A stretch of DNA of 64,000 bases. It comes from Bubalus kerabau. Its lineage: Eukaryota > Chordata > Mammalia > Artiodactyla > Bovidae. The stretch's first letter is position 1. Each line of letters begins with the position of its first letter. This document shows, piece by piece, positions 44,815 to 56,234 of this stretch. The position numbers and the translations under genes are program-made. The notes beneath the pieces are model-generated. The model was given only the letters and a program-made list of their open reading frames with translations. It was not told the DNA's origin and searched no databases. The stretch is taken from the NCBI RefSeq assembly GCF_029407905.1, contig NC_073627.1, positions 158,973,697 to 159,037,696 of the forward strand, read 5' to 3'.

Positions 44815-45337
44815 AAAGTATAAAGGAGATAGAGAAAGCTTCTGACGTAGGCTTCAGAAGGGGGCAGAAAGAGTATTCCTCTGCTAATCTTCAGTTGGAT
44901 GTTATATAGTCACTAGCAGTCTGTTAATGAAAGAAAGGGATGTCTTAAAACTCAGAATGGCACCAGGCTCCTCACCCATAAGATGCATTTTGGGATAATC
45001 TTGGCACCAAATGGTTCATCCTGGGCCATAAAAAGATTAACTTGAATCTTGAAGAAGGACAGATCACCATACAAATAGTTTCATTTAGATAGATTAGGGG
45101 AACAATATCTGAATATAACATACTGGTTTGTCAAGTAGGTTCTGAGCCAAGAGGCGGAACTGACTTGAAGACAGAGTTTGGGGTAAATGCATAGTACATT
45201 AGCATAGCTTAAGATAAACATTTCCATAAGAGAAATGCATTGGTTATCTCTAGGTTTGAGAATAGTTAACTTCAGGTGAAACCAGGTGCCATTATGGCAA
45301 CACAGTATTTTAAAAGATACTCCTTTTAAATTTGTAT

Positions 45338-45583
45338 GCTGCTGCTGCTGCTAAGTTGCTTCAGTCGTGTCTGACTCTGTGCGACCCCATAGACAGCAGC
45401 CCACTAGGCTCCTCTGTCCCTGGGATTCTCCAGGCAAGAATACTGGAGTGGGTTGCCATTTCCGTCTCCAATGCATGAAAGTGAAAAGTGAAAGTGAAAT
45501 CGCTCAGTCGTGCCCGACTCTTAGCGACCCCATGGACTGCAACCCCCAGGCTTCTCTGTCCATGGGATTTTCCAGGCAAGAGT
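45338..45583 (-). mobile_element. Bov-A2 SINE in the 5' LTR, 5'-truncated
   Basis: Antisense Bov-A2 with a (GCT)5 start. 'aaatttgtat' (45328-45337) and 'aaatgtgtat' (45584-45593) form a target duplication with one mismatch. The 3' LTR lacks it at the matching position ('aaatttgtatagag'). Confidence 0.95.
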
Positions 45584-45718
45584 AAATGTGTATAGAGAAG
45601 GAAAAAATATCGCTAAGTTGTTTCCTCCTGCCGCTTAAGAGAGAGAAAAATATCTGACACTTGTAGGCTATTTCCTCTGTTTGGAGACTCCTGGCCTTCC
45701 TGCCTGTTTATGTTAACA

Positions 45719-48590
45719 TGTTTGTGTCTCAATAAGTTAACACAGCTGCTCAATATCTCTTTAGCTAGATCTCCAAAGTGGCCACAGCTACTCCAGTAGC
45801 ACCAGATGGGAGGCAAAGTAGGTGGGGAGTCAGAGTGGGGAAACAGGGTCTTAAGTGACTACTCTCAAAATGTCTAACTTTGAAAATGGTACAAAAATAG
45901 AGGACCATGTGAATACAATGCTGTGGTCTTGTCCAAACTTTGGAGGGAGTTTGTGCAAAAAGAAAGAGAAAAAGAGAGAATAGAAGCATTGAAAAGAGGT
46001 TCTTAAATTGCATTTGCTTCATAGTCCATCTGTTTTTTTTACCATCTTCTAACCAAAGATTTCTGCCTTTTCTTGGCATTTTTGTAGAGCCCATCCTCTG
46101 TCCTGACCCTGAAAAAAAATCAATTCCTGACTCAAAAAATCAGTTATTTTCTCAGAATTTTTGACAATCAGGTTTCGCCATCTCCTGCCCCAGAAGACCA
46201 TCTCCAGCTCCTGTTGTCTCTTTATAACCCTAACTGGGGTGGATAGTACACTGTCACCCACAGGCATTCTAGCCCTGCTGGGTAAATATATCCTCTGGTT
46301 TGACTGTTCCAAGCAGATCTCTGAAATTCCAGATACCTCAGAATAGGAAAGCCTTGTTCAACTGCTTAGAATTCACAGATCTTAAAAGTGAAGGAAACTG
46401 TGTTGGAGCTCACAGAGCATTTTAATTAAAATAGAATTTTATGGAGTATTATAAAAGCAAAGATTATGCATTTTGACAAAACACTCCTTTACAAATATTA
46501 TTTTGGCATATTTTGGACACTTAATTATGAAACTACAGTTAGTTACTCAAATGTGTTTGATTTGAGAAATTGAGTGTCATCTCTAGGATTAAAGCCTAAA
46601 GATGGTCAGTGTTGAAATTAGAAAGTAGCTCTGTTTATTTAGTGCAAAGGCAGTCATAGGAAGATATTTTTCAGGTTGAGAAGACACTATATGCATTCGC
46701 ACAGAAGCACTTTCTTTTAAAGATTATAAACTTGGTATTGTAGAAGTATGACAGATTTTCATTTCCTCGGATTAGCTACTGCAGGGCTTCCTAGATAAAG
46801 ATGAAAATATCATTTGTGTTGTATTCTACCTGATAACATAGATTAAGGAATTCTCCCTATAAGTAGGAAGATCTTGAAAGATACTAATTAGTAGATAACC
46901 CACTTCTTATATAAGAACAATAAGTCAGAAGAATTTATATATAATTTTAGTTCCCTGATAGAACTTCATATTTATGTTGATTATTTAAAAATATGTAGGT
47001 AAATCTTTTATGTATCATGCTAATTTGTAGATCAGAAACAGTCTATAGGGAGGCATATGAAAAGCTAATTAGAACAGTAGGTAATAGATATGTCTAAAAT
47101 ACTTTTTAAAAAGGAGAATTAGAAATTGACATTCTCAAAGGAATGGACCTAAATAGAGCATCTTAGAGCAGTAGCTTACTCTGGTTAAATGATAATTTTC
47201 ATACTCTGATTTTTATCTCTGTGAGTCATGAAAGTTTTTAGAAAGGTGTTTGTTTTTAATGTGGCATTGGCCCTGTATTGCTACAATGGAGCTTTCCTGT
47301 TTATGAATAATATTTATTTTTAACTTTTCTAGAAGTACCCTTGGCAAAGGCTCCATCTCTCATTTTTATCATGTGATTCAGGGGGGACTACCCCTACCAC
47401 TGGCCATTTTGAATTATGTCTTCTGTCACTTGTAACTCAACTACTAGCATTTGTGACTTAATTTTGTTCCTTTTGTAATAGATGATAATGGATGGCAGTC
47501 CCCACAGAATTTATATTTGGATAAAGAGAAAATGTTGGAAAATACTTTATCAACAAGCTTCTGAAAGGCACAGTTGGCAGGAAAATCATATCTTTCTGTA
47601 AGAGAGTGAGGTTTCTTATAATACTCACAATATATCCCTGGTTCAATAAAGCATCTATTTTATGCATATTCTACAATTTTGTCATGCACTTACATAAAAA
47701 CTCAGGTCCATAAAAGTTAGTTGTTCAATCTGTAAGTTTAATTAAAATGTAAGAGATATACCTTCGTCTTTCTTCAAATTCTCACAGCTCTTATGAATTC
47801 TATCATTCATGCTGATTCTGCCTTATAATTTAAAACTGCTTATGTCAAGTTTAAGTATCTTGAGAACAAAGATTTAAGCTTAGTACTTGCTGTGTACCTC
47901 AGTGACCCCAAACAACTTCTAGCTGAATTATATATATATTTACTATTACTGAGATAAAAGAGTTCATATCCTCTTATCTTCTCATTTTAAGGTTTTATTA
48001 ACATATGCTAATAATGTTCTCAGTAGAAAACCAGTTCTATCTTTTAATTACTGTCAGAAAAATGATTTAAGATCAACTGTTTTAATACCAAAATCATCAT
48101 GTTTTTTGGACAGACATTTCTTTATAATTATTTGGCTAACAGTCAACAATTTTGTGTATCAGATTAAGTCATTCTGTTACTCGCAAGTACATTTTGCAAT
48201 TCATGTGTCTTGAAGGGATCATCAGAAAATTTCATTGCTGAAATTAGACACTTTGCTTAGCGAATTGAATTAGGAACATGAATTATAAAAGCAAATGAAT
48301 GAATGGCTCTTACACAGCCAACCTTCTCCAGAGAGTTCTCTAAGCACTGTCAGATGCTCTTCATTTTTCAGCTCTACTCAAATCTGGCTTCTGCCCCTCC
48401 TCATTTCCCCAGAACCACTCCTGCTAGGATTTCTGACACATTTATGTTTCCAATATGTGTTCTGTCCTTCTTTAGCTTATCCTTTTAGCATATTTGATGT
48501 TGAGAGTCTATGTGAAACATTCTCTTGTTTGGTAGCATCTATTGTTTCTAGTTTTATTCCTCTCCCTGTGTTCTTCTCGGCCTCTGTTGT
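45719..48590. other. Unassigned DNA
   Basis: About 2.9 kb, AT-rich, with no repeat or exon I can name. Frames of about 60-110 codons near 45.6-46.3 kb overlap each other on both strands and show no domains. Confidence 0.45.
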
Positions 48591-49545
48591 TGATTCTCTC
48601 CTATGAACTCATCTCTAAGCATTTTGAGTTCTTCAGGTCTTGGTGATAGGCCTGTCTTTGTTCTCCCTAAAGCCTTTACTCAGTAGTAGAGCTCATAGTT
48701 TGCCACAGATTTAAATACTATCTATATGCTGGTGACATAAATTGCTGGTGACAATTTATATTTCTGGGTCCAAGCTTAGACCTCCAATCTTATACAGCTA
48801 ACTGCATATTTGACATCTTTGTTTGGATGTTTTAAATACAACTCATCAGTCTTGTGACTCCTGTTCCATCCATAGTCTTCCTCATGGCATGTTACTCTTG
48901 TACAACATTTCTACTCAGCTGCTTAATCCAGAAAATGGAGAAAAAACCTTTATTCTTTCCTATCCCAGTCCCTCTGCTTCCAATCTATATTAATAAGTCC
49001 TTCACATTTTACTCATAAATTATACCTCATATCTCACCACTTTCCACATCCATTATCAGCACTTCAATTTAAGCTGTATAAATCTGTAGTAACTGGAACT
49101 ACTTCAATAGTCTTTTGAGTTTTCCTGTGCCTTTTACCTATCCTCTCTTCACAATTGATTCTCCTTATAGTATAGCATCCAGAATGATTTTTTTAAAGAA
49201 GATTTTGCCACTTGCCCTCTTTAAAATATTTCTATGGATTTTCATTCTATTTTTGAATCAAATCCAAACTTTATGTATTGGAAAAGAAATAAGCAGGGCT
49301 GCTTATTTCTAGAGTTTGAACTCATATCTTTCAGTATACTCTGGTCATACTTTATTTTACTTTCTCACCCAGGATTTTGCCTAATTTAGAATATTTGTTC
49401 ATTCTTACCTTCCTTCATGGAATGCTCTTTCTCTGGAATTTCATATGGCTGGTTCCATCTCAGCTTAATTGTCATCCTCCAAGGGTGATATGAGGCTTAA
49501 TTTTTCTTTCTAAATAGATTTATTCCCCACCTATTTTCTATCATA

Positions 49546-49763
49546 GTGAAGTGAAATTGCTGTCGTGTTCGACTCTTTGCGACCCAATGGACTGTAGCTT
49601 ACCAGGTTCCACCATCCATGGGATTTTCCAGGCAAGAATATTGAAGTGGGTTGCCATTTCTTTCTCCAGGATATCTTCCTGACCCAGGGATTGAACCTGG
49701 ATCTCCCACATTGTAGACATTGTAGGCAGACCCTTTACCATCTGAGCCACCAGGGAAGTCATA
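49546..49763 (-). mobile_element. Bov-tA SINE with 9-bp TSD
   Basis: Antisense Bov-tA within the L2 tail. 'tctatcata' at 49537-49545 and 49764-49772. Contains a small internal duplication 'cattgtagacattgtaggc' beside the tRNA-derived head. Confidence 0.93.
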
Positions 49764-49923
49764 TCTATCATATTCTATGATAGTCATATTCTGTCATAGT
49801 ACTACAGTAATTTTTTATTGCATTTTGTATTTAGGAATTTTTATGTATTAGTGGGGTTTGCTTATTATTTTTTTTCTCCCCAGTATATTGTAAACTTCAA
49901 GCTTTTCTCTATTCCTAGCACAT

Positions 49924-50164
49924 TGTAGTTGTTCAGTTGCTAAGTCGTGTCTGATTCTTTGTGACCCCATGGACTGCAGCACACCAGGCTTCCCTGTCCT
50001 TCACTGTCTCCTGGAGTTTGCTCAGATTCATATCCATTGAGTTGGTGACGCTAGCTAACCATTTTATCCTGTGCCATCCCTTTCTCCTTTTGCCTTCAAT
50101 CTTTCCCAGTAACAGGGTCTTTTATGATGTGTTGGCTCTTTGTGTCAGGTGGCCAAAGTATTGG
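49924..50164 (-). mobile_element. BovB LINE 3' end, short
   Basis: Antisense 3' terminus of 241 bp ('gttcagttgctaagtcgtgt' at the left). 'agcacat' at 49917-49923 and 50165-50171 is its likely duplication. Diverged from the young copies. Confidence 0.9.
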
Positions 50165-50210
50165 AGCACATGGAAAATATTTAAGATATTCTAAAATGTG
50201 TACTTAATAA

Positions 50211-50772
50211 ACAGACACTTAGGTGATGTTCTGATTTTTCATCTGGAACATCTATATGCAGTATAAGCATCTCATGTTTGAACATAGCATTAAATAACTC
50301 TCAAGTGACCTTTACCAACATACGGATCTGATTGAATAGATATTTGAGAAGCACTGTCTAATGTGTGAAGAGTAATATGAAGGTTTCTCTCCCTGTATAA
50401 CCAGCCAGCATTACCAAAAGAAAGAGAGAGGTTGGCCCAGTGCATTGACTAATAATTAGACAGTGGAAACATATTTAAAAGGTACTAAAGTATGTTATGT
50501 GAGAACTGCATTCGTGATCTCAATTTGTCTATTATAAAATAAATATTTACTATGATTTCAGCTACTCAACCACTCTGTATTTAGGGTTAATATCCCTCTT
50601 TCCTCACATTTAAGGTCACTGGTAGAAACAAATGAAACATCTGATAGCTCCTTGACGAAAGGCACTGTTTAAGCAGGTCCCAATGTAATAGCAAGTAGAA
50701 GAAAGTTCACCTACTGTCTGCTCTAATTTAAATGATATCTACCTTTATAGCTTTAAAAAATTTAATTTTCTA
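50211..50772. other. Unassigned DNA
   Basis: No recognised repeat or exon. Confidence 0.45.
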
Positions 50773-50960
50773 AACACATGTTGAGCATCTGCTGTGTAGA
50801 AGGCAACATGTCAGGACTCAAACTTGGCATGGTTATAGCTTAGGGTATTTGCATTACAGGGACTAACACATGCAAAAATAAGTAAATTTTTGAAAGTATG
50901 CGATAAATACTACTAAATATACTAGGAAGTGCTACAGGAACCCAGAAGAAGGTGGGATAG
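50773..50960 (-). mobile_element. L2 3' end fossil
   Basis: 'aacacatgttgagcatctgc', then 'tgtgtagaaggcaacatg', then 'ggaagtgctacaggaaccca' resemble an antisense L2 3' end. Diverged, so the call is moderate. Confidence 0.45.
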
Positions 50961-50999
50961 GAGCGGGGTTGAAAAGTTTCCAACTAGGTAATTCCCCTT

Positions 51000-51300
51000 C
51001 CTTCTTTTTAAATTGGAGGACAATCGCTTTTACAATGTTGTGTTGGTTTCTGCCGTATAACATTTTGAATCAGCCAGTATACATATATCCCCTCCCTCTC
51101 GAACCTCCCTCTCAATCCCCACCCCTCTAGGTTGTCACAGAGCATGGGGTTGAGCTCCTTGTGTTATATAGCAACTTCCCACTAGCTACCTCTTTTACAT
51201 ATGGTCATGTATATGTTTATATACTCTTAATACTCTCTCAATTTGTCTCACTCACTCCTTTTCTTGCTGTATCTACAAGTCTGTTCTCTATGAATTTTCC
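51000..51300 (-). mobile_element. L1 3' UTR fragment
   Basis: Antisense L1 3' UTR with 'cttttacaatgttgtgttgg', 'tatacatatatcccctccct', 'gttgtcacagagcatggggt'. Related to the fragment at 6.9 kb but more diverged. Confidence 0.6.
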
Positions 51301-51925
51301 CCTTTCTAATGAAGATTGTAAAGTCATCCATCATATTTTACTGGACTTAGAATAGCCTGGAACAAGGCAAACTTAAGTATTTGTTGAAGGAATAAAGTGA
51401 TAAAGAAGTAAATCAGAGTTTCTACCAGTCAGAGAAAAACCTTGGTTTTTGGGAAGCCTCACAGCTTATTACATTTTGCACTCCTCTCAGTTATGTTTCC
51501 TGGTCCAGCCTTTTCTTTTTTTAGTTTATAATCCCAGTTGAAGAAGATCTATGAAAAATCTTAGCTGTGATGAGCCAAAATCAATGTTGAAAAAATAACA
51601 TCTCCCACTTTAAATGCCTGAACCAAAGCCTAAAGTTAAAGCGTATTTTCTACAATTTCTCCTTTGGACTTTTAGCTCCCTTACCTCTTATGTTCTTTTT
51701 TCTTTCCCTACCTCTTGATTTACTTTGCTAGTCCTTTTCAGTTTTGTCTCTGTTCCTCAGTATATTAGATCACTTCAGGATACAAATGTATTCCTTTTGG
51801 TCTCTATTAACCCCTCTTTCACTTTGTGGGTTAACTTAAGTCATCTGTTAAATCTGCACTAAAATTATGTTTTATATAGAATGACAAAAAAAGTTAAAAA
51901 AGAGAAAAATGACTGACTAGATATA
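51301..51925. other. Unassigned DNA
   Basis: No recognised repeat or exon. Confidence 0.45.
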
Positions 51926-51936
51926 CTCTACAAAAT

Positions 51937-52476
51937 CAGATCAGATCAGATCAGTTGTGCAGTCGTGTCCGACTCTTTGCGACCCCATGAATTGCAGCAC
52001 ACCAGGCCTCCCTGTCCATCACCAACTCCTGGAGTTCACTCAGACTCACGTCCATCGAGTCAGTGATGCCATCCAGCCATCTCATCCTCTGTCGTCCCCT
52101 TCTCCTCTTGCCCCCAATTCCTCCCAGCATCAGTCTTTTCCAGTGAGTCAACTCTTCTCATGAGGTGGCCAAAGTACTGGAGTTTCAGCTTTAGCATCAT
52201 TCTTTCCAAAGAAATCCCAGGGCTGATCTCCTTCAGAATGGACTGGTTGGATCTCCTTGCAGTCCAAGGGACTCTCAAGAGTCTTCTCCAACACCACAGT
52301 TCAAAAGCATCAATTCTTTGGCACTCAGCCTTCTTCATAGTCCAACTCTCACATCCATACATGACCACAGGGAAAACCATAGCCTTGACTAGACAAACCT
52401 TTGTGGCAAAGTAATGTCTCTGCTTTTGAATATGCTATCTAGGTTGGTCATAACTTTCGTTCCAAGGAGTAAGTGT
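51937..52476 (-). mobile_element. BovB LINE 3' part with 11-bp TSD
   Basis: Antisense, 540 bp, beginning with a (cagat)n tail instead of the usual (cagtt)n. Perfect duplication 'ctctacaaaat' at 51926-51936 and 52477-52487. Reverse-strand frames encode only the basic C-terminal segment (about 106 codons, 52060-52380), with one deletion-induced shift. Confidence 0.96.
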
Positions 52477-52487
52477 CTCTACAAAAT

Positions 52488-52741
52488 AATCTCCATTAAA
52501 TGAGATAGCTTTAGCAGTTGATCCCCTCATCCCACGATTCCCCAAGAAATTTTAAGTGGAAAAGCAATAGATAAAATGGAAAAAGATGGTGCTGCTCTGG
52601 TGGAAAGTAGTGGGGCAGCCAGGACTGGCGAATCCTTAGGCTCCCTCCACTGTTGCAGTAGGGACTGATGTACCTACATGGGACTCTACACTTTCTCTCA
52701 ACAGTGTGAAAATCATTGAGTCTGTTCATTAACCAACTACT
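52488..52741. other. Unassigned spacer between two BovB copies
   Basis: No recognised element. Confidence 0.45.
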
Positions 52742-52752
52742 CTGATGCTCTA

Positions 52753-53563
52753 GGCTGAAAGAAGCATAAGCTGTAATCAAGATTGTCAGGAGAAATATCA
52801 ATAACCTCAGATATGCAGATGACACCCCTTATGGCAGAAAGTGAAGAGGAAATGAAGAGCCTCTTGATGAAAGTGAAAGAGGAGAGTGAAAAAGTTGGAT
52901 TAAAGCTCAACATTCAGAAAACTAAGATCATGGCCTCTGGTCCCATCAGTTCATGGGAAATAGATGGGAAAACAGTGGAAACAGTGTCAGATTTTATTTT
53001 TTTGGGCTCCAAAATCACTGAAGATGGTGATTGCAGCCATGAAATTAAAAGATGCTTACTTCTTGGAAGGGAAGTTATGACCAACCTAGATAGCATATTA
53101 AAAAGCAGAGACATTACTTTGGTGACAAAGGTCTGTCTAGTCAAGGCTATGATTTTTCCAGTGGTCATGTATGGATGTGAGAGTTGGACTATGAAGAAAG
53201 GTGAGCGCTGAAGAATTGATACCTTTGAACTGTGGTGTTAGAGAAGACTCCTGAGAGTCCCTTGGACTGCAAGGAGATCCAACCAGTCCATTCTAAAGGA
53301 GATCAGTCCTGGGTGTTCATTGGAAGGACTGATACTAAAGCTGAAACTCCAGTACTTTGGCCACCTCATGCGAAGAGTTGACTCATTGGAAAAGACCCTG
53401 ATGCTGATGACAGAGGATGAGATGGCTGGATGGTATCACCGACTAGATGGACATGAGTTTGAGTAAACTCCGGGGAGTTGGTGATGGACAGGGAGGACTG
53501 GTGTGCTGCGATTCATGGGGTCACCAAGAGTCGGACACGACTGAGCAATGGAACTGAACTGAA
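52753..53563 (+). mobile_element. BovB LINE 3' part with 11-bp TSD
   Basis: Sense, 811 bp, from just before the YADD box to the (gaact)n tail. Duplication 'ctgatgctcta' at 52742-52752 and 53564-53574 (the first bases could belong to the tail). A deletion near 53405 removes the GGRRRRG-type basic block. Confidence 0.94.
52783..53211 (+). pseudogene. BovB C-terminal fragment, 142 codons
   Basis: Open stretch starting at a frameshifted YADD region (a 2-nt loss makes 'gatgacacccctt' out of frame) and continuing 'MAESEEEMKSLLMKVKEESE' to 'YGCESWTMKKGER', where a TGA ends it. The same end point as two other copies, at the 'KKAEH' block. Confidence 0.82.
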
Positions 53564-53574
53564 CTGATGCTCTA

Positions 53575-55500
53575 TGGATTTATCAGTAGGAAACCAACTT
53601 ACTGCAGAGCTGGAAAGGAACAGAAACCTTCCAGAAAATTTTATCTCAGAAACAAGCCTCAGAAATGATTTAATTATTCCTATAATTGGCCCATCTCTTT
53701 CTATTTTCTATAAAACAGAAATTGAAATTTAGATCAAAACACAAATACTCATTAATTTTGCTCTATAGATTTGGAAAATTATAGAACTTGGAAAATTATC
53801 TAACAATAATATATAATAGCTTGCAATTTACTTTTGTTATTGACTATAAACATTGGTGTATTTTTAAATTTGGAGGTTGCCACAATATATTTGTATTTCT
53901 TACTTCCCAGCTGGTTGCAATTCATATTCAGCAGCTATACAGAATACACTGTAAGATAAACAAATTTAAAGCTCATAATTAAATATTGAAAATGTTCAAA
54001 GTGGCAGTGACATCAATAGCCCTAAAACATAGGTTTTCCTCAAGAGCAAAGCTCATATTTTGCATCTAGTAATGGAAAGCTGTTACTGTGGCTGAGATAC
54101 GTGAATATTTACCTCTATCCTGGCATCAATACTTTTAACTCCAATTTTTTTAACTCAGTAATTTATTTTGAAAGAAGACATCATGATGACTTTATTTTCT
54201 TTCTAAGTCAGAATGTTTCTGGAAATATAACCCTGAGAAGAATTTAAAATAGTAAACTTTTGCAAAATACCTATTTCCTCAAATCTATTTATGTAGTAAG
54301 ATTAGATTAATTTAAAATAATTCTTTTTTATCAACTCTATGCTGAATATGTTATTCATCACTTTTTCAAGGTGACTTTTATTTAAAAAAGTCAATATTTC
54401 ACTCACTGAAAATGTTGTGGAATAAAGCATGATAATTAGCATAAATAGATTACTTCTGTAATGGAATCCAAAGTACACAAACTCTCCCCATAATCATCAA
54501 TCTTTCAGTTTAGTGAAAGTGGTTGTTTGACTTAACTAACTATAAAGCATAAGGCTAGCTCCTGCCCAGTATATGAAAACATCATTAATATTTGAACATC
54601 AGCTGGGTTTAGGACCCACACTGAGACCCAGCAAAGACATAATTTCTGTTCTCAAGAAATTTATATTCTAGAGGATAGATGAGGCAAAAATAATAAGAAT
54701 TTACTTTGTCTTGATGACAATATTGAGATGACCAACTAATTCCTGGGCATCTGTGCTCTTCAGCCCAACCGGACAGGCACAGTTGGGACAGATGCTTAGG
54801 GGTTTAGGCAATTCCAGAAAGCATGCTACAGCTCCCAGATAGGTAGCATTACTTCACAACCCAACCCTAACACCATTCTTGAGATTCAGGTTTGTGTCCT
54901 GCATGTAGCAGCCATAAGAAAGCTGCCACCAAAAGACAGAAGGCCATGTTCTGGCTAATGGATGCTCAGCCAGCAAGTGGGTGATTTAACTCAATTGGCT
55001 GAACGCTTCTGAGGCAGACACAGAGTAGAAAAATTCAGATCACTCCAGGCTGTTCACACATGGGGCTCTTGGGAAAGTGTCTGTTGCTATTGCTGTCTGC
55101 AAGGAGGTGATGATGCTCTGTTTTCTGTGTAAGGTTGAATCAGTTGTTGGAAAATCAAGCAAAATGAGAGAAGCTGTACTTTACTACTCCAGAAGAAACA
55201 CTTTATTTAAAAGAAATATGATACCGCACAGATGTATTTCTTGTCACATTATTTATAATAGTAGAAAAAATATAAAAGAAAAAATTTCAACAGGGTGTTT
55301 AAATGTATTATGATTTATCACTGCAGGGTCCTATTGGGCTGCCAATACAGTGATGATATGGAAACTATCTAGTAACTAGGGAAAGTGTTCTTGAATTATG
55401 TGAAATGAATAAGATAGGAAATAGACAATTCATGTGTTTTGTTTAAACTGTTTTGAAAAATTTGAATGTCAATAGAGGCAGTTAAAAAATAACATAAACA
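53575..55500. other. Unassigned DNA; possible faint L2 near 54.6 kb
   Basis: Mostly single-copy-looking. 'tctgttctcaagaaatttat' and 'attctagaggatagatgagg' at 54645-54690 resemble an antisense L2 3' end, too diverged to call firmly. Confidence 0.4.
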
Positions 55501-55504
55501 AGAA

Positions 55505-55665
55505 CTGAACTTGGAAACAGAAAATCTGGATTTATAACCTGGATTTGTCATTTATGACCTGCACTTGGGCAAATTAACTAGTCTTCTTAACCTTAACATT
55601 GTAAACTGGGCATAATGACATTACCCTAAACAGAGGCTGTGAGTACCAACCAGGATAGTGCCTAT
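55505..55665 (+). mobile_element. MIR fossil
   Basis: 'ctggatttgtcatttatgac', then 'cttgggcaaattaactagtc', then 'taaactgggcataatgaca' follow the MIR core pattern. Diverged. Confidence 0.6.
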
Positions 55666-55684
55666 CATCTGTACCCAAGCATCT

Positions 55685-55775
55685 GGTTCTGCCACATGTC
55701 ATGTATGCAACTGCAGACAAGTTAATTAGCTCATGATGCCTCAGTTTCCTTTCTGATAAATGGGATGTTTGGCTC
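55685..55775 (+). mobile_element. MIR fossil, partial
   Basis: 'tctggttctgccacatgtca', then 'gacaagttaattagctcatg', then 'cctcagtttcctttctgata' match a second MIR core fragment. Confidence 0.5.
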
Positions 55776-55779
55776 AGGA

Positions 55780-56234
55780 GTTGAAAGCATGGATGTTGGA
55801 GCCAGATGCTTGGCTTTGAGTAAATTATTTACTGACTTGGACAAGTTCCTTAACTTTTTTGGATCTCAATCCCCATGTGTAAAATGAGAATTAAACTGTA
55901 CCTACTTCATGCGTGCATGAGTGCTCAGTCATGTCTGACTCTTTGCAACCCCATGGATTGTAGCCTGCCAGGTGTCCTCTGTCATGGAATTTTCCAGGCA
56001 AGAATACTGGAATGGGTTGCTATTTCCCACTCCAGGGGATATTCCTGACCCAGGGATTGAACCCACATCTCTTGCGTCTCTTGCATTGGCAGGCCGATTT
56101 TTGACCACTAAGCCACCTGGGAAGCCCTACTTCATGAGCTTTTGTTAAAATGACAGGATTTAATTTGTGTAAGTGTTTCTGGGACAGTGCCTGGCACACA
56201 GTAAGCACTTAATAAATGTTAGCTATTATTATTC
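55780..56234 (+). mobile_element. MIR, nearly complete, split by Bov-tA
   Basis: 'ggacaagttccttaactttt' and 'gtgtaaaatgagaattaaac' at the left, and 'ctgggacagtgcctggcaca' plus 'cttaataaatgttagctatt' at the right, are clear MIR landmarks. They join when the Bov-tA is removed. Confidence 0.8.
55912..56125 (-). mobile_element. Bov-tA SINE with 11-bp TSD, inside MIR
   Basis: Antisense Bov-tA. Perfect duplication 'cctacttcatg' at 55901-55911 and 56126-56136. A local 'tctcttgcg/tctcttgca' repeat lies in the tRNA-derived head. Confidence 0.96.

Larger units (their letters stand above)
36443..45718 (-). mobile_element. Defective class I endogenous retrovirus (gamma-like provirus)
   Basis: On the minus strand the order is 5' LTR, primer-binding site, leader, gag, pro, pol, env remnant, polypurine tract, 3' LTR. 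Internal part is about 5.8 kb, short because gag and env have large deletions. Pol looks gammaretroviral (YVDD RT, integrase with C-terminal GPY/F block). The LTRs, each about 770 bp without inserts, differ at roughly 25 of about 515 aligned positions (hand count), near 5 percent. BovB and Bov-A2 entered the two LTRs separately. No intact gene remains, and I see no sign of coding capacity. Confidence 0.93.
44692..45718 (-). mobile_element. 5' LTR of the provirus with a Bov-A2 inside
   Basis: About 770 bp after removing the SINE. TG...CA ends, AATAAA on the minus strand at 44814-44809, followed by the R/U5 end. The outermost 15-20 bp at the right differ from the 3' LTR, so the exact outer border is slightly uncertain. 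Confidence 0.88.
48591..50210 (+). mobile_element. L2 LINE, 3' part, with two later insertions
   Basis: Diverged sense L2: 'aaatactatctatatgctgg', 'ccaatcttatacagctaact', 'ttcatggaatgctctttctc' and the tail near 49880-50210 ('tattcctagcacattgtag' then 'cttaataaac') follow L2 order. A Bov-tA and a BovB tail interrupt the 3' UTR. No open frame. Confidence 0.65.

Noticed and set aside
36436..45720. 'catg' on both sides as the proviral target duplication
   Set aside because: It does not sit next to canonical TG/CA ends on both sides; the outer end of the 5' LTR is diverged, so the duplication is unresolved.
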